DNA of 64,000 nt from Opisthocomus hoazin (taxonomy: Eukaryota > Chordata > Aves > Opisthocomiformes > Opisthocomidae). A program made the position numbers and the translations under genes. The stretch lies in contig NC_134440.1 of assembly GCF_030867145.1 (NCBI RefSeq), positions 8,742,001 through 8,806,000 of the forward strand, given 5' to 3'. The notes below the pieces were generated by a model. The model saw only the letters and a list, made by a program, of their open reading frames with translations. It ran no database searches and was not told where the DNA came from. Positions 33,891-44,618 of this stretch are shown here, piece after piece; position 1 is the first letter of the stretch; each line of letters opens with the position of its first letter.

Positions 33891-35207
33891 TTTGGAGCGT
33901 TACCCTTGGGGCTGCGGTTGCCAGCCCTTGCAGGCTGCTTTCGGCAGGAGCTGCCAGGGGTCTGCGCCATCGGGGGACCCGCGCCCGCGGGGACTCGCTG
34001 TGGGTACCCTGGGCAGCGTCCCGGCTGTCGGTGCATTGCGGGATGGCGCGGGCAGGTATCCCGGCTGAGATGGGGCGTCCGAGGGCACCCCACGGCACGG
34101 GGAGAGCCAGGATGGGGTTGGGGGTCCGTCTGTGCCGCAGAGCGCGCCTGCCGAGCTCGATGGCGGCAGGCGGCTGCGTGCCAGCCTGGGTCTCTGGCAG
34201 AAGTGAGATGCTGTTAACAGCCGTGATTATTAGCAGAGTATTAACCATATGCTGCGGGGCTGCTCGTTGTCAGGGTGGGTTTCCAGCTCGGTGAGACGTC
34301 GCGGGGTGGGCAGGGGCTTGAGCAGTCGCGTAGGACCTGCCGTAAGCGACGGCTCCCATTGCGTGCCAGCGCTCGGGGCTGCGGCCGTCGAGCTGGGGGT
34401 GAAAGCCAAACTGTGGCCAGGTCCAGGGCTGGAGCAAGCCCCTTCTGCCCTGGCCGCTGCCGCCGTGCGGGAGGATGCTGAAGCCGGGCCCTGTGCCCTG
34501 CTCCGGCCGAGGCGCAGCGCCTGCGTTCCCTGATAAAACGCTCGCTTGTGTTTAGAGCGGAGCAGCCGTAAAGTTCGACGTGACGGCGCGGGGGGCGTGC
34601 AGGCTGTGGTCAGGAAGGTCTGTCGTAAATGAGCGCCTAGAAAGTATCCTGCTGGCAGGGTGTACCGAGTCGAATTCCCTCTTCTCTCGGAATCAGCAGT
34701 GGGATGCTTTCCACGCTGCCAGATGGATGTTGGGTTTGGAGTTCGGGCCTGAGGCTGGTTCAGCTCGGGGTTCAGGAGGTGGAAGGGCGGAGGAAGTGAA
34801 AACAGCTGCGCCGGTAGAAGTACAGAATAAACGAGACGCTGCTCGGTGTTGTCATTGTGTCTGGCAAATGCCCTTTCCTGCTGACGAGTTCGCTGTGGGG
34901 AGCGTGGGGTCTCGTGGCTGTGACCTCCGCGGTGGCGGGTGTGGGCGCTTGGGTCTTCCCACGCGCCCGATTCGCATCGTTTAACCTGGGAGCGACGGAG
35001 GGAGGGTAAATTCTTTGGGAGGGGTGGGAGGTGAGCTACGAGGGTACGCAGAAGTCGTCGTCAGCAGTCGGGGAGGCTGGAGATGGGACTTGGGAAACCA
35101 AATACGGCAACTTCAGATGGGGGATTTTACATAACCGTTTAGATCTACATTATTCAAATCTAACAAAGGCCAAGTCATGACCCAGTTATGGTTCCTTGGC
35201 CGCTCAT

Positions 35208-35280
35208 GCCGGGGTCCCTCCTCGATGCCGGGGTCCCTCCTCGATGCCGGGGTCCCTCCTCGATGCCGGGGTCCCTCCAG
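35208..35280. repeat. 19-bp tandem repeat, about 3.8 copies
   Basis: The unit GCCGGGGTCCCTCCTCGAT repeats with essentially no divergence, suggesting recent expansion or a length polymorphism. Confidence 0.92.
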
Positions 35281-36449
35281 TAGGTGCCGGCTCTGGTTCG
35301 TCTCCTCCCTCCCGCCCCGTTGATTTTTAAAGCAGCATTTAAAAGCAGAAAGGAAATTTGCAGTGGGTGGGTGAACTTTGCCTGCGAGTGCCATACGGCG
35401 GCGAAGGCAGCCGGCACTTCACGTATGACTTGCGCCGGGCTCCTCGAGGCAGCGTAGCCCGTCGGCTTCAGCCCACACCGCGGTGGAAAAACAAACTGGC
35501 AGCAAGAAAAAGAAAAAAAAAAGCCCAGAACGCTTCCTGGAGCTGGCAAGCGAGAAGAGTATTTGGAGCCTGTGCTGAGGGGTAACCCGGGGTTCCCCCC
35601 TCTCTGGCATCGCCCTGCTTCAGCCTCCCCCGCTCCCCTCGGTGTGGGAAGGGGTCCGCGGTCCCGCGGGGAGGGGTTGCGTCAGTCTCGAAAGATCTCT
35701 GGGAGCAGGCGGCGGGGGCGAGGCGGGGAGGGCATCCCCGGCGCGGCGGGGGCACTGGGGATTGCCGGCGCGGCGGCGGAGGGGGGACCCCCGCGCTTGC
35801 CGAAGGCGGGAGCGCTGGTTGCGCAATGGAACAAGGCTGCTCATTCTCTCCGCTCGTGTTTGCTGCTCAGACCTTGGGTTTGTCGGCGTCAGCAAGCGTG
35901 AAGCAGAAACGCTGGTGAAGAAGAGCCAGCGGGGCTTTGCGCCTTTTTTTCTTCTTGTTGTTGGGGGTTTTTTTTAATTGCTTTTTGCTGCTCGGTACCG
36001 TTCTGTTCATGCATTCCACCCCCCCCCCGCTCGCACATGCAGAACTGCCTCTTGCCGCTCAGGAAGGGGGTTTCTAACCACTGAGATCTGCTTCCCTGCC
36101 TTGAGAGGAGGCAGGGAGCACGGGCCGGGTGGGAGCAGCCCTGTACATCCCATTTTGAGTAGTTTTTGGATGCAGAAAACAGCGCTGCCCTGCGAGGAGG
36201 GGGTGCAGGCAAAACCCGTAGCGCTGCGGAGGAAGGTGGGCTGCGCGTCTTCGCTGTCGCCGGGCTTTGTTGTTGGTTTCTGGCCCGACTTCCTGAGGAA
36301 ACGGCGCGTTGGGTGGCGGGGACACTGGCCCCCCCGGCTGGGCAGCGGGTCCTGGGGGGCTGCGGCGGGAGGGACCCCCAGCGCCTGCCCATCGGAGGGA
36401 GCGGGGGGCTGTGGGAGCGGCTGTCCGCACGCGGGCTGCGGGCTTAAAC

Positions 36450-36880
36450 GCTGTTCACACCTTTACTTAAATATTAAATACTTCTACATAACATCTGCAC
36501 GAAGCGCGTGCCTGCGTCCGCATTCATCATCCCAGATCCCTGTGCTTTTTTTGAGTGGCAGTTGGTTTCTTAACTGCTCTCTTTGCATCTCCACCACATT
36601 TAACTGGTGGGGTTTTTTGATTTTTTTTTTTTAATTTTTTTTTCCTTTGCTCCCCAGCATTTGTGAAAACAAAGCTGGGCAGACGGTTTTGTGCGAAGGA
36701 ATGTTTCTGACCACAGCCAGACATCGGCGATGTCAGGGCATGAAATGCTGCCTCTCTGCAGGCTCTTGTGCCATCACATTGTTTAATCTTCAAAGCATTA
36801 AACTTTTGAGCTGCGCAGACGTTGCAAAGCTAAAAATAATAAAAATTCAAATGACTTGGTGGTGAAAGTATCTTGAGTTG
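36450..36880 (+). promoter_or_regulatory. Candidate intronic enhancer with RUNX and TCF/LEF motifs
   Basis: An AT-rich block in intron 2 contains ACCACA (RUNX core, reverse orientation) at 36710-36715, CTTCAAAG (TCF/LEF core TTCAAAG) at 36788-36795, and ATTGTTTAATC at about 36778. Its left half has poly-T runs. The motif combination would suit a haematopoietic enhancer of TCF3, but this is inference from short words. Confidence 0.3.
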
Positions 36881-37197
36881 AGTAGTAAAAGGACATTAAA
36901 ATGTTAATTCACTAAGCGTTTTCCCACCAGTTGTTTTATTGGCTGGAGCTCCGTTTGTGTGGAGAAGAATTAGTTTTCTGCTGCACACAGGTGCATATAA
37001 ATTTTTAAATAAGAGCTCCTGAAACCCTCCCAACTTCTATTAAAAATATTTAGACAGGTTAGCGGACGGGGCGTGCAGTATTTGTGAGGAAGCTCCCTGG
37101 CAGGAGAAGATCAGCTGTGATCCTGGAGCTGCCCGGTGCCGTACGATACGTTGATCTCTGATCGTGAGTTTAACTCCTTTGCCCTTGGGGCAGCTTC

Positions 37198-37712
37198 TCA
37201 CAGAATCACAGAACGTTCGGGGTTGGCAGGGCCCTCTGGGGATCCCCCACCCAACCCCCTGCCCAAGCAGGGTCACCCAGAGCAGGCTGCACAGCACCGC
37301 GTCCAAGCGGGGCTGGAATATCTCCAGAGAAGGAGACTCCACAGCCTCCCTGGGCAGCCTGGACCAGGGCTCCGTCACCCTCAGAGGGAAGAAGTTCTTC
37401 CTCGGGTTCAGCTGGAGCTTCCTCTGCTCCAGTTTGTGCCCATTGCCCCTTGTCCTGTCGCTGGGCACCACTGAACAGAGTCTGGCCCCGTCCTCCTGAC
37501 CCCCACCCTGCAGATATTTAGAGGCATTTCTAAGGTCCCCTCGCAGCCTTCTCTTCTCCAGGCTGAACAAGCCCAGCTCCCTCAGCCTCTCCTCGTAGGA
37601 GAGATGCTCCAGTCCCCTCCTCATCCTCGTAGCCCTGTGCTGGACTCTCTCCAGTAGCTCCTCATCTTTCTGGAACTGGGGAGCCCAGCACTGGACACAG
37701 TACTCCAGCCCC
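37198..37712 (-). mobile_element. CR1 LINE, 5'-truncated 3' fragment on the minus strand
   Basis: The plus strand starts TCACAGAATCACAGAACG (complement of the CR1 tail). Read on the minus strand it contains [40 protein letters not shown] and a variant [14 protein letters not shown]. It is antisense to TCF3 and ends at about the LEYCVQ codons, after which unique sequence begins. Confidence 0.94.
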
Positions 37713-38397
37713 CGGGGCTGTGTCAGCTTGCGGTGCTGCTGGAGCCCCCGAAGGACCTTGGGCTGGGGGTTCAGCCCTCCGGGAGCCGGTGCCAGGCTTC
37801 CTGTGCTCCGGTCGAGCATTGCCACGACAAATGCCGTTGTCACCTCTGCCTGCGCCATCCAGAGCATGGGAGAGGGGCTGGGCACAGGCCTGGGGACGTG
37901 GGATGAGACCGGGGCTGCTGCGGGTACTGGGGTGTTGAGGGATGAAACGAGCTGTGCTGGGTCTCGGTGGGTGCTGTCGTTTTCCCGCTAGCTTTTTATG
38001 AATGGAGTCGGCTCTTCTCCGTGGCCCCGTGGGCACCCTCCGGTCTGGGCCTTGGCAAGTGCATTAGGGAAGAAACTCGGTTTTGACCGCAGCAGCGATG
38101 CTTCTTGGATGGCTTTCAGCTGCACCTCGGGACCCAGACAGGCTGTGGACACAGGAGAAGTTTGTGCGCGTAGGAATGCGTGTGCGGATCGGCGCGCGGC
38201 TCGCCCGTCCCTCCTGCAGCTGAGCGCGGCAGCGGGGACGCGAGGCGGGGAAAGGTTTTTACATCAGTAAAGTGCTTTTCTCTCCCCTTTCCTCCCCCTC
38301 GCCTGCCCACCCTGACCCCCTTAGCAGCAGCACAGTAAAGCTAACATACTGAAATCTCTTTTCTCTTCCCTTCTCTCTCATCTTCTTGTTTTTCTAG

Positions 38398-38470
38398 ATG
38401 TTTCCCCTGCCAGTGGCTAATGGAAAAAACAGACCCACGACCCTAGCGAGCACTCAGTTTGGAGGATCAG
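38398..38470 (+). CDS. TCF3: TCF3 (E2A) coding exon 3, residues 27-50
   Basis: Follows a long polypyrimidine tract and acceptor TTTTTCTAG at 38,397. It encodes [20 protein letters not shown] and then FGGS, plus the first base of the next codon (phase 1), ending at donor GTACTG (38,471). It completes the first part of activation domain 1. MFPLPV and QFGGSG match TCF3; TCF4 and TCF12 have MFSPPV. Joined to exon 2 the frame is open and uninterrupted. The donor is weaker than consensus (+3 A, +4 C), and a poly-T stretch follows within 15 bases. Confidence 0.95.
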
Positions 38471-39829
38471 GTACTGTCATCTTCTTTTTTTTTTTTTTTT
38501 TTTTTTCCTTCCTGAACACCGTAATGTCTCTTGCAGTGAATTTGTGTTTGCTTCCAGAGACCCGAAAGGGGTTTCTGTAGTTTTGGGGTATGTATTTTTC
38601 CGGTGGTGGTCTGCTACTGTATCTCTGGATGCTTCTCTCATTGCTCCACGTGGCCCTGGGGAGGCAAAGCTGCTCTTGCCGATCTGTCTCCAGTTGAGAA
38701 GTGGCTGCCGGGGCTGAAGGTTGTTGTCTCGCCGCTCCGATGGAGGCAGCCTGAGAGCAGACGGTCAGAGCTGTGCTCTTAAGCCGCTTGGACGAGCGCG
38801 TGTCTGCGGCTGTGCGCCCTGGAAGACTTTTGCTGTACGGCACCGAGAAGACGCGGCAGCGGTGGTGGGTTCTTGGGGCTCGGCTGCCCGGAGGGAGACG
38901 CTGGTGCAGGTTGGGTGTCTGCTCCGTTCAGCCCCTCCAGCCGCTCCCCGCTGTTGGGTGGGATCTCGGCGTTCCCAAAGGGAGCTTTGCAGAGCCCTCC
39001 GGGCAGCACGGCCGCCCCGGGGAGGTGGGCAGCAAGGGCAGCCGGACCCTGCTGCCGTTTTGGGGGGCTGTCGAGCAAACCCTCGCCTCTCCGGCCTCGC
39101 CGCAGTGCTGCCGAAGCCGGCAGCTGGCCCCGCTGCCCTGGAGTGGCCGCGTCCCTGCCGGCCCGGCTGGCGAGGAGCGGCCGGGGTGCCAACATCAAAG
39201 GGCTTTGGGAGCAGGGCGTCTGCGGGGAGGAGCGGGCGGGCGATCTGGCTGCGATAGCAGGCTCTCCGAAGGGCGCGTAGCTTTAGATGTCTGATGGGGA
39301 AACGCGGCGCTGGTTAATTTGAGGCTGAAGCGGAGAATTTCCCCGGCCGGGCGGACGGCGCGGTGCCGTGCCAGGCGTTTGATGCCCGGGGAAGCTGCTC
39401 TGTGCCGGGCTCGCAGCAGCCCCTGGCATGCAGGAAGTTCAGTTAATTTGCCCTTCTTGCTGAAACATGCCGACGCTTTGTGGATAGTTAAAACTTGACC
39501 TTCCCTGTCCTGGGCCGACTCGAGCTGTCCAGGGAAACTCCTGGCCGCGTGGAACGGCCGTGCCCCGACACCGGGATGCATCACGGAGACCAGGGTGGGA
39601 TTTTGGGAGAGCAGCTTTGATGCCGCAGTGTGCTGTGGGGCAGCTCTTGGCGAAGGGGCAGGAGGGAGTGGTGTCCTCTGCCCTGCTCCTGCCCTTTTTG
39701 GCCAGGGATTTTCGATGCTTTCAGACTGAGCAGCTTAGCTGCATGTCAGGAGGGTTTTGAGCAAACATTTTTACACGGAGGGAAGCTGTTGAGTGGGCGC
39801 TGGAGGAAATTTGAGGGGAGAAAACTCTT

Positions 39830-39965
39830 GGGTTAACCCAGATGGAAGCTGATCTCTCCAATGAGTACTCCTGCATGCAACATGCTGTTAAAATAATCCA
39901 CGAAAGATGCACTACATGCTAGTGGGAGAATAGTAAGGGAGCAAGCTCCCATTAATGCATTCCCT
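39830..39965. promoter_or_regulatory. AT-rich intronic island, possible regulatory element
   Basis: A mixed AT-rich block including GGGTTAACCC (10-bp palindrome, about 39,830-39,839), TGTTAAAATAATCC and CCCATTAATGCATTCC sits in otherwise GC-rich intron. No repeat explains it. Confidence 0.25.
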
Positions 39966-41343
39966 GCTTGGAGGCTGGCTGGCCGCCGGGTTTGTAGTGC
40001 TGGCCAGCGAGGAGAGGCTGCGAGCAGGGCTCCGCAGCGACCAGACCCCCCTCTGCTCAGTGTGCGGCAGCCCAAACGACACCAAATCTTTTACTCTCCA
40101 CCCCCTCTCCTTTTCTCTCGGGTGAGTGCAAGGTAATGTTGACACCACCCTTCCTCTGGGCTGCTGCTGCTGGAGCCTGGCTGCGAGCAGTTGGTGAAAA
40201 CAGAGGGCTGGGGTTATACAACCGCGCCGACGGCTGTTGCGCAATCGCGGCTGTCCCGGTCCCGGGGCTCTGCGGTGCTCTTTGGTCCTGCCGTGGGCAT
40301 CCCGGGCTCCGCAGGCAGCTCGGGGCTCGGTCTGGGGGAAGCCCTTTGCTCCGGCGGTGGGGTTGTCCCTTGGCCGGTCAGCCTCGCCTTTGGAGAGCGA
40401 GGGACGGGTTTCGTCTGCGTGTCGGCTCGGTGACTGCTCTCTGATCCTCAATGTTCGACGGTTGATTTTTGCTGATGGGGTGAGTAACTGCAGAGAGGGG
40501 TTAACGAGATGTGCCTTGCGCAGGGCTGCGCTGTGTCTGTTGGGAGGATCCAAGCTGTCTCAACTAGGTCCTAGAGAGCGGCGAGTGGTTGTTTCCATAG
40601 TTTGTTGCCATTGGTATAACTCAATCCACTACTTGACAGCAAAGTACCAGCAGATCCTCGTTCATCCCCAAAGGCGCAGCCAGCCAGCCGGCTCGGGGTT
40701 TGAGTTGAAGTTGATGTGGTCAGAGGGTGAAGAGCAGATGGTGCTTGGATTTGGGGACCTGGACTTGCTGAGGGAGCAAAGCCCCTTGCAGCCACGCTGT
40801 AATCTGGACCTGGAGATTAGCTCCCTAAGTCTCCTTGCCTTGCAGGAAGGCTGAAGCTCCATCTTTAGCGGGGCTCGTGCTTTCCAAATGCTCCTGTTCC
40901 ATCGGTATCCTGTACCCCTGATGAAGCACTTGGTAGTGCTGGTTTCTTGTTGTCTGGGGTTCTTGTAGTAACCCCAAGGTAACAACCTGGTGCCACCTGA
41001 CGTGCCAGTGCAACTGATGTTTCATGCTTCTGCCCGCGCTAGGGACAGGTGAATTCATGGCCTCCCACTTTTCATCTCCCCTGGGGAAATCCTGGGGCAA
41101 TGTGTAGCTTTCATCTTTTTCCCCTCTGGAAGAGCTGTTAGCCCAGCTCGTTCGTCCGCGGGGAAGTTCGGAGTGGAGGGAGCAAGAAGGGAGCCAGAAG
41201 GCCCCACCTGCTGAGCTGAGGTTCTGGCTTGCAAAGCCCAGCCTGTAAATGAGGTAGGGCAGTCCTTTGAACCAGTGCTGCTAGAAAATCGCCATGATAA
41301 AATTGCTCCAAATTCAAATGCCTTTCAAAGCCCAATGAAGAAT

Positions 41344-42105
41344 TCACAGAATCACAGAATGGTGGGGGTCGGAAGGGCCCTCTGGGGGTCCCCCAGCCCA
41401 ACCCCCTGCCCAAGCAGGGTCACCCAGAGCAGCTGCACAGCACCGCGGCCAGGCGGGGCTGGAATATCTCCAGAGAAGGAGACTCCACAGCCTCCCTGGG
41501 CAGCCTGGGCCAGGGCTCCGTCACCCTCAGAGGGAAGAAGTTCTTCCTCGGGTTCAGCTGGAGCTTCCTCGGCTTCAGTTTGTGCCCATTGCCCCTTGTC
41601 CTGTCACTGGGCACCACTGAACAGAGTCTGGCCCCGTCCTCCTGACCCCCACCCTGCAGATATTTGTAGGCATTTCTAAGGTCCCCTCTGAGCCTTCTCT
41701 TCTCCAGGCTGAACAAGCCCAGCTCCCTCAGCCTCTCCTCGTAGGAGAGATGCTCCAGTCCCCTCCTCATCCTCGTAGCCCTCCGCTGGACTCCCTCCAG
41801 TAGCTCCTCATCTTTCTTGAACTGGGGAGCCCAGCACTGGACACAGCACTGCAGATGGGGCCTCCCCAGGGCAGAGCAGAGGGGAAGGAGAACCTCCCTG
41901 ACCTGCTGGCCACACTCCTCTTGATGCACCCCAGGATCCCATTGGCCTTCTGGGCAGCCAGGGCACGCTGCTGGCTCATGGTCCCCCTGTCGTCCCCCAG
42001 CACTCCCAGTCCCTCTCCGCAGAGCTGCTCTCCAGCAGGGCCGCCCCAGCCTGTACTGGTGCCTGGGGTTGTTCCTCCCCAGGCACAGGACCCTGCACAA
42101 TTTGC
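41344..42105 (-). mobile_element. CR1 LINE, one of the longest fragments, minus strand
   Basis: On the minus strand it covers [14 protein letters not shown] CR1 sequence, the frameshifted [16 protein letters not shown] and [19 protein letters not shown] segments, [20 protein letters not shown] and [20 protein letters not shown], ending in the complement of the ATTCTGTG tail at 41344. The 5' part has a frameshift relative to the 3' part. It shares almost all of this with the copy at 48.6-49.46 kb. Confidence 0.94.
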
Positions 42106-42399
42106 CCTGGCCAAGCTGCCGGCTCTCGAGCTGGTGGCCCCTCCGCGAAGGCGAACCCATTTCTCTCTCTCCTAGGCCAGGAAAATTCAAAGTGTTAACG
42201 CGAGCCCTCCGGCTCTGAGATCCCTTTTGCTTTTATGTTTGTCTGCTGGTTTTATTTTAAGCTCTGCCACCGTTTCCCTCATTTCTGTCCTCAAATGCAC
42301 CGGGGAGGAACTGGTTTAGCTGCCCCGCCGCACGGACAATCCAGCACCTCCGCTTTGCCTGTTCTTGGCAGGGCGAAACCCAGCGATTGCCGCTATAGG

Positions 42400-42465
42400 A
42401 TGGAGCTGACGTCAGGCGGGCCGTGCCGGCGGCGTTTATAGCACATATAGGTCACCGCGGGGAAG
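42400..42465 (+). promoter_or_regulatory. CRE palindrome followed by TATA-like words
   Basis: A full consensus cAMP response element TGACGTCA lies at 42407-42414. TTTATAG begins about 42435 and CATATAGGTCA about 42443, a CRE-to-TATA spacing plausible for a core promoter. No recognisable coding exon follows, so this may be an internal promoter, an enhancer or a coincidence. Confidence 0.3.
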
Positions 42466-42669
42466 TTGGTCTTCCCGGGGCTGTGAGCTGCAGCTCGTGT
42501 TTGCCAGCGTCAGCCGAGCCATTTGCTGCCGGTGTTTTATTTTAGCCGGGACGCAGAGCGTTGGCCCTGTTGCCCCGGTCCTGGAAGGCTGCGGTTTCGT
42601 GCTCCCCTCGCCAGGCTGTTTGTTTATTATTTGCAGCAGCAAAACGTTTCAAACCGTATCCTCCGTCCC

Positions 42670-42810
42670 CCCCGTGTCATAGTTCATAAATGACTAAGCT
42701 GATCAGAAACGAGCTCCCTCCCGGCGCGCTTCATTAAACTCTGCCTCCAGCAGGAAACCGCGCGTGTGACATTTCGCATGGAAATAACCATTTTTAATTG
42801 ACTTGAAGAC
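42670..42810. promoter_or_regulatory. AT-rich intronic island
   Basis: Includes TCATAGTTCATAAATGACTA and, further right, CCATTTTTAATTGACTTGAA, with GC-rich sequence between. Unique sequence, no coding potential. Candidate noncoding element on composition only. Confidence 0.2.
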
Positions 42811-44152
42811 AGCAGGAGCGGCAGCAGGCAAAGAAGTTCCGTCGTCCGTCCCCAGGCCGTGGCGTGGGGCTGTGCCGGGGCTGTTGCCCCGTGGCTGCGG
42901 AGTGTTGGGCAGGGTCAGTGCGTGCCGGCTGCAGCCAAGGAGCCGGGGCTCCGCGGAGCAGGGACGTAAAGCCCAGGCGAGCGGGTGTGCGAGGCGACGC
43001 GTCTCCCGGGCAGCGTTTTGCCTCTGCGGTGAAGATGGGTGCGCAGCCGTCTCCCCTCTGCGTCGGGAGCGCGGCGTGGTGCCGGGTTCGTGTCCTGCTG
43101 GAACGCGAGCCCGGGCGGTCTCCTGCTGACAGACGATTCCGCTCGCAGCGCCTAAAAGCTCTGCTAAAAAAAAATAGCTTTTTTTCTTTTGTCCTTCCCT
43201 TTTGAGTCTGTGAATTCGCCATTAAACGTCTTTTCCTTCTCGCTTTGTGCTGAAGGGAGCTCCCTTGCTTGGGGTCTCGTGGGTGGGTTCGGGAGGGGGT
43301 GTCCCCTCCTGGTCCGTGCTGCCACCTTCACCCCCGGCATTGGCTCGGGGCTTCTTTGCCGGTGGGACGGTGAGACGAGGTGGGTGCTGAGGGAATTGCT
43401 TTGATCGGGGCAAGTTCATAGCATACATTTGAAGCTGGCTAACCGGGGAGCTTTTCAAAGAGTTACAAGCTGGTGCATGTAACGAATTTTAAGTTATAGT
43501 CTGCTGAACAAAGTGAATGCGTTCTCCCCGGAGGGAGGTGAGTCCGTGTCCCCTTTGAAAGCCCGCTTTAAACAGCGTTCAGACTCGGATACCTGTGGCA
43601 ACAGCACCAAAAGTAATAAATTCTATGAAAGACGAGGTTGTCTCTGTAATTGGTGCTGTGGGTGAGCTGTTTGAAGGTTTAATTACTTGGTGTGTGTGCG
43701 CGCAGCCCTGTCTTGGGAAGCTGCGAGGCGGGGAGGGTCCGGTGCGGCGGGCGGGAGCCGGAGCCGTGCTGGGCTCCGCTTCACGTGCGGAGAGTTCGCA
43801 GGAGGAGCATCCGAGTCGGCGAGCTGCGAGGAGCGAAGCGCAGCGTTTCTGTCGCCGTGCTGTCAGCAGTTGAGTTTTGGGCTGCAGAACAGCGTTCGCA
43901 ACTCGTTTACCGTAGTGAGGAAAGCGGGAGCTTTTATTAGCAAGGCTGTATCACGTTTTCCGACTCACCGCCTCTAGTTCCCACGTGTTTCGCTTGTGCT
44001 GAAGTGGGAGTGATGGGCTTTGCCTGCTATTCTGATAGATGATGAAAGGCAGACGTGAGGTGCGCGATATGTGACTTGATATTTAAAACGAGCACTTTCC
44101 GTTAAAGTACATAATTCAGGCTGCTGCTTTGTGTTGCGGGTGCCCATCCAGC

Positions 44153-44618
44153 AGAATCACAGAATCACAGAATAGTAGGGGTTGGAAGGGACCTCTGTGG
44201 GTCACCCAGTCCAACCCTCCTGCCGAAGCAGGGTCACCTACAGCAGGCTGCCCAGGACCTTGTCCAGGCGGGTCTGGAATATCTCCAGAGAAGGAGACTC
44301 CACAACCTCCCTGGGCAGCCTGGGCCAGGGCTCCGTCACCCTCAGAGGGAAGAAGTTCTTCCTTGTGTTCAGACGGAACTTCCTGTGCCTCAGTTTGTGC
44401 CCATTGCCCCTTGTCCTGTCACTGGGCACCACTGAAAAGAGCTTGGCCCCATCCTCCTGACACCCACCCTTCAGATATTTATAAGCATTTATTAGGTCCC
44501 CTCTCAGCCTTCTCTTCTCCAGGCTGAACAAGCCCAGCTCCCTCAGCCTCTCCTCGTAGGTGAGATGTTCCAGTCCCCTCCTCATCCTCATAGCCCTGCG
44601 CTGGACTTTCTCCAGTAG
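44153..44618 (-). mobile_element. CR1 LINE, 5'-truncated fragment, ancestral-type subfamily
   Basis: The complement of the tail (AGAATCACAGAATCACAGAA) is at 44153. On the minus strand the copy reads [20 protein letters not shown] then [20 protein letters not shown], retaining [13 protein letters not shown] and TRLDKVL where most other copies have [13 protein letters not shown] and PRLDAVL. It therefore belongs to a related but more AT-rich lineage. Confidence 0.94.

Larger units (their letters stand above)
30429..38397 (+). other. TCF3: TCF3 intron 2 (7,969 bases)
   Basis: Bounded by donor GTAAGC and acceptor TTTTTCTAG. It contains three CR1 fragments (32.4, 33.5 and 37.2 kb), two small tandem repeats (31.36 and 35.21 kb), GC-rich sequence near the 5' end and AT-rich sequence at 36.45-37.06 kb. 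No additional exon is supported. Confidence 0.85.

Noticed and set aside
35208..35280. Regular 19-bp repeats considered as a CRISPR-like array
   Set aside because: The units are contiguous without spacers and the genome is avian, so this is a minisatellite.
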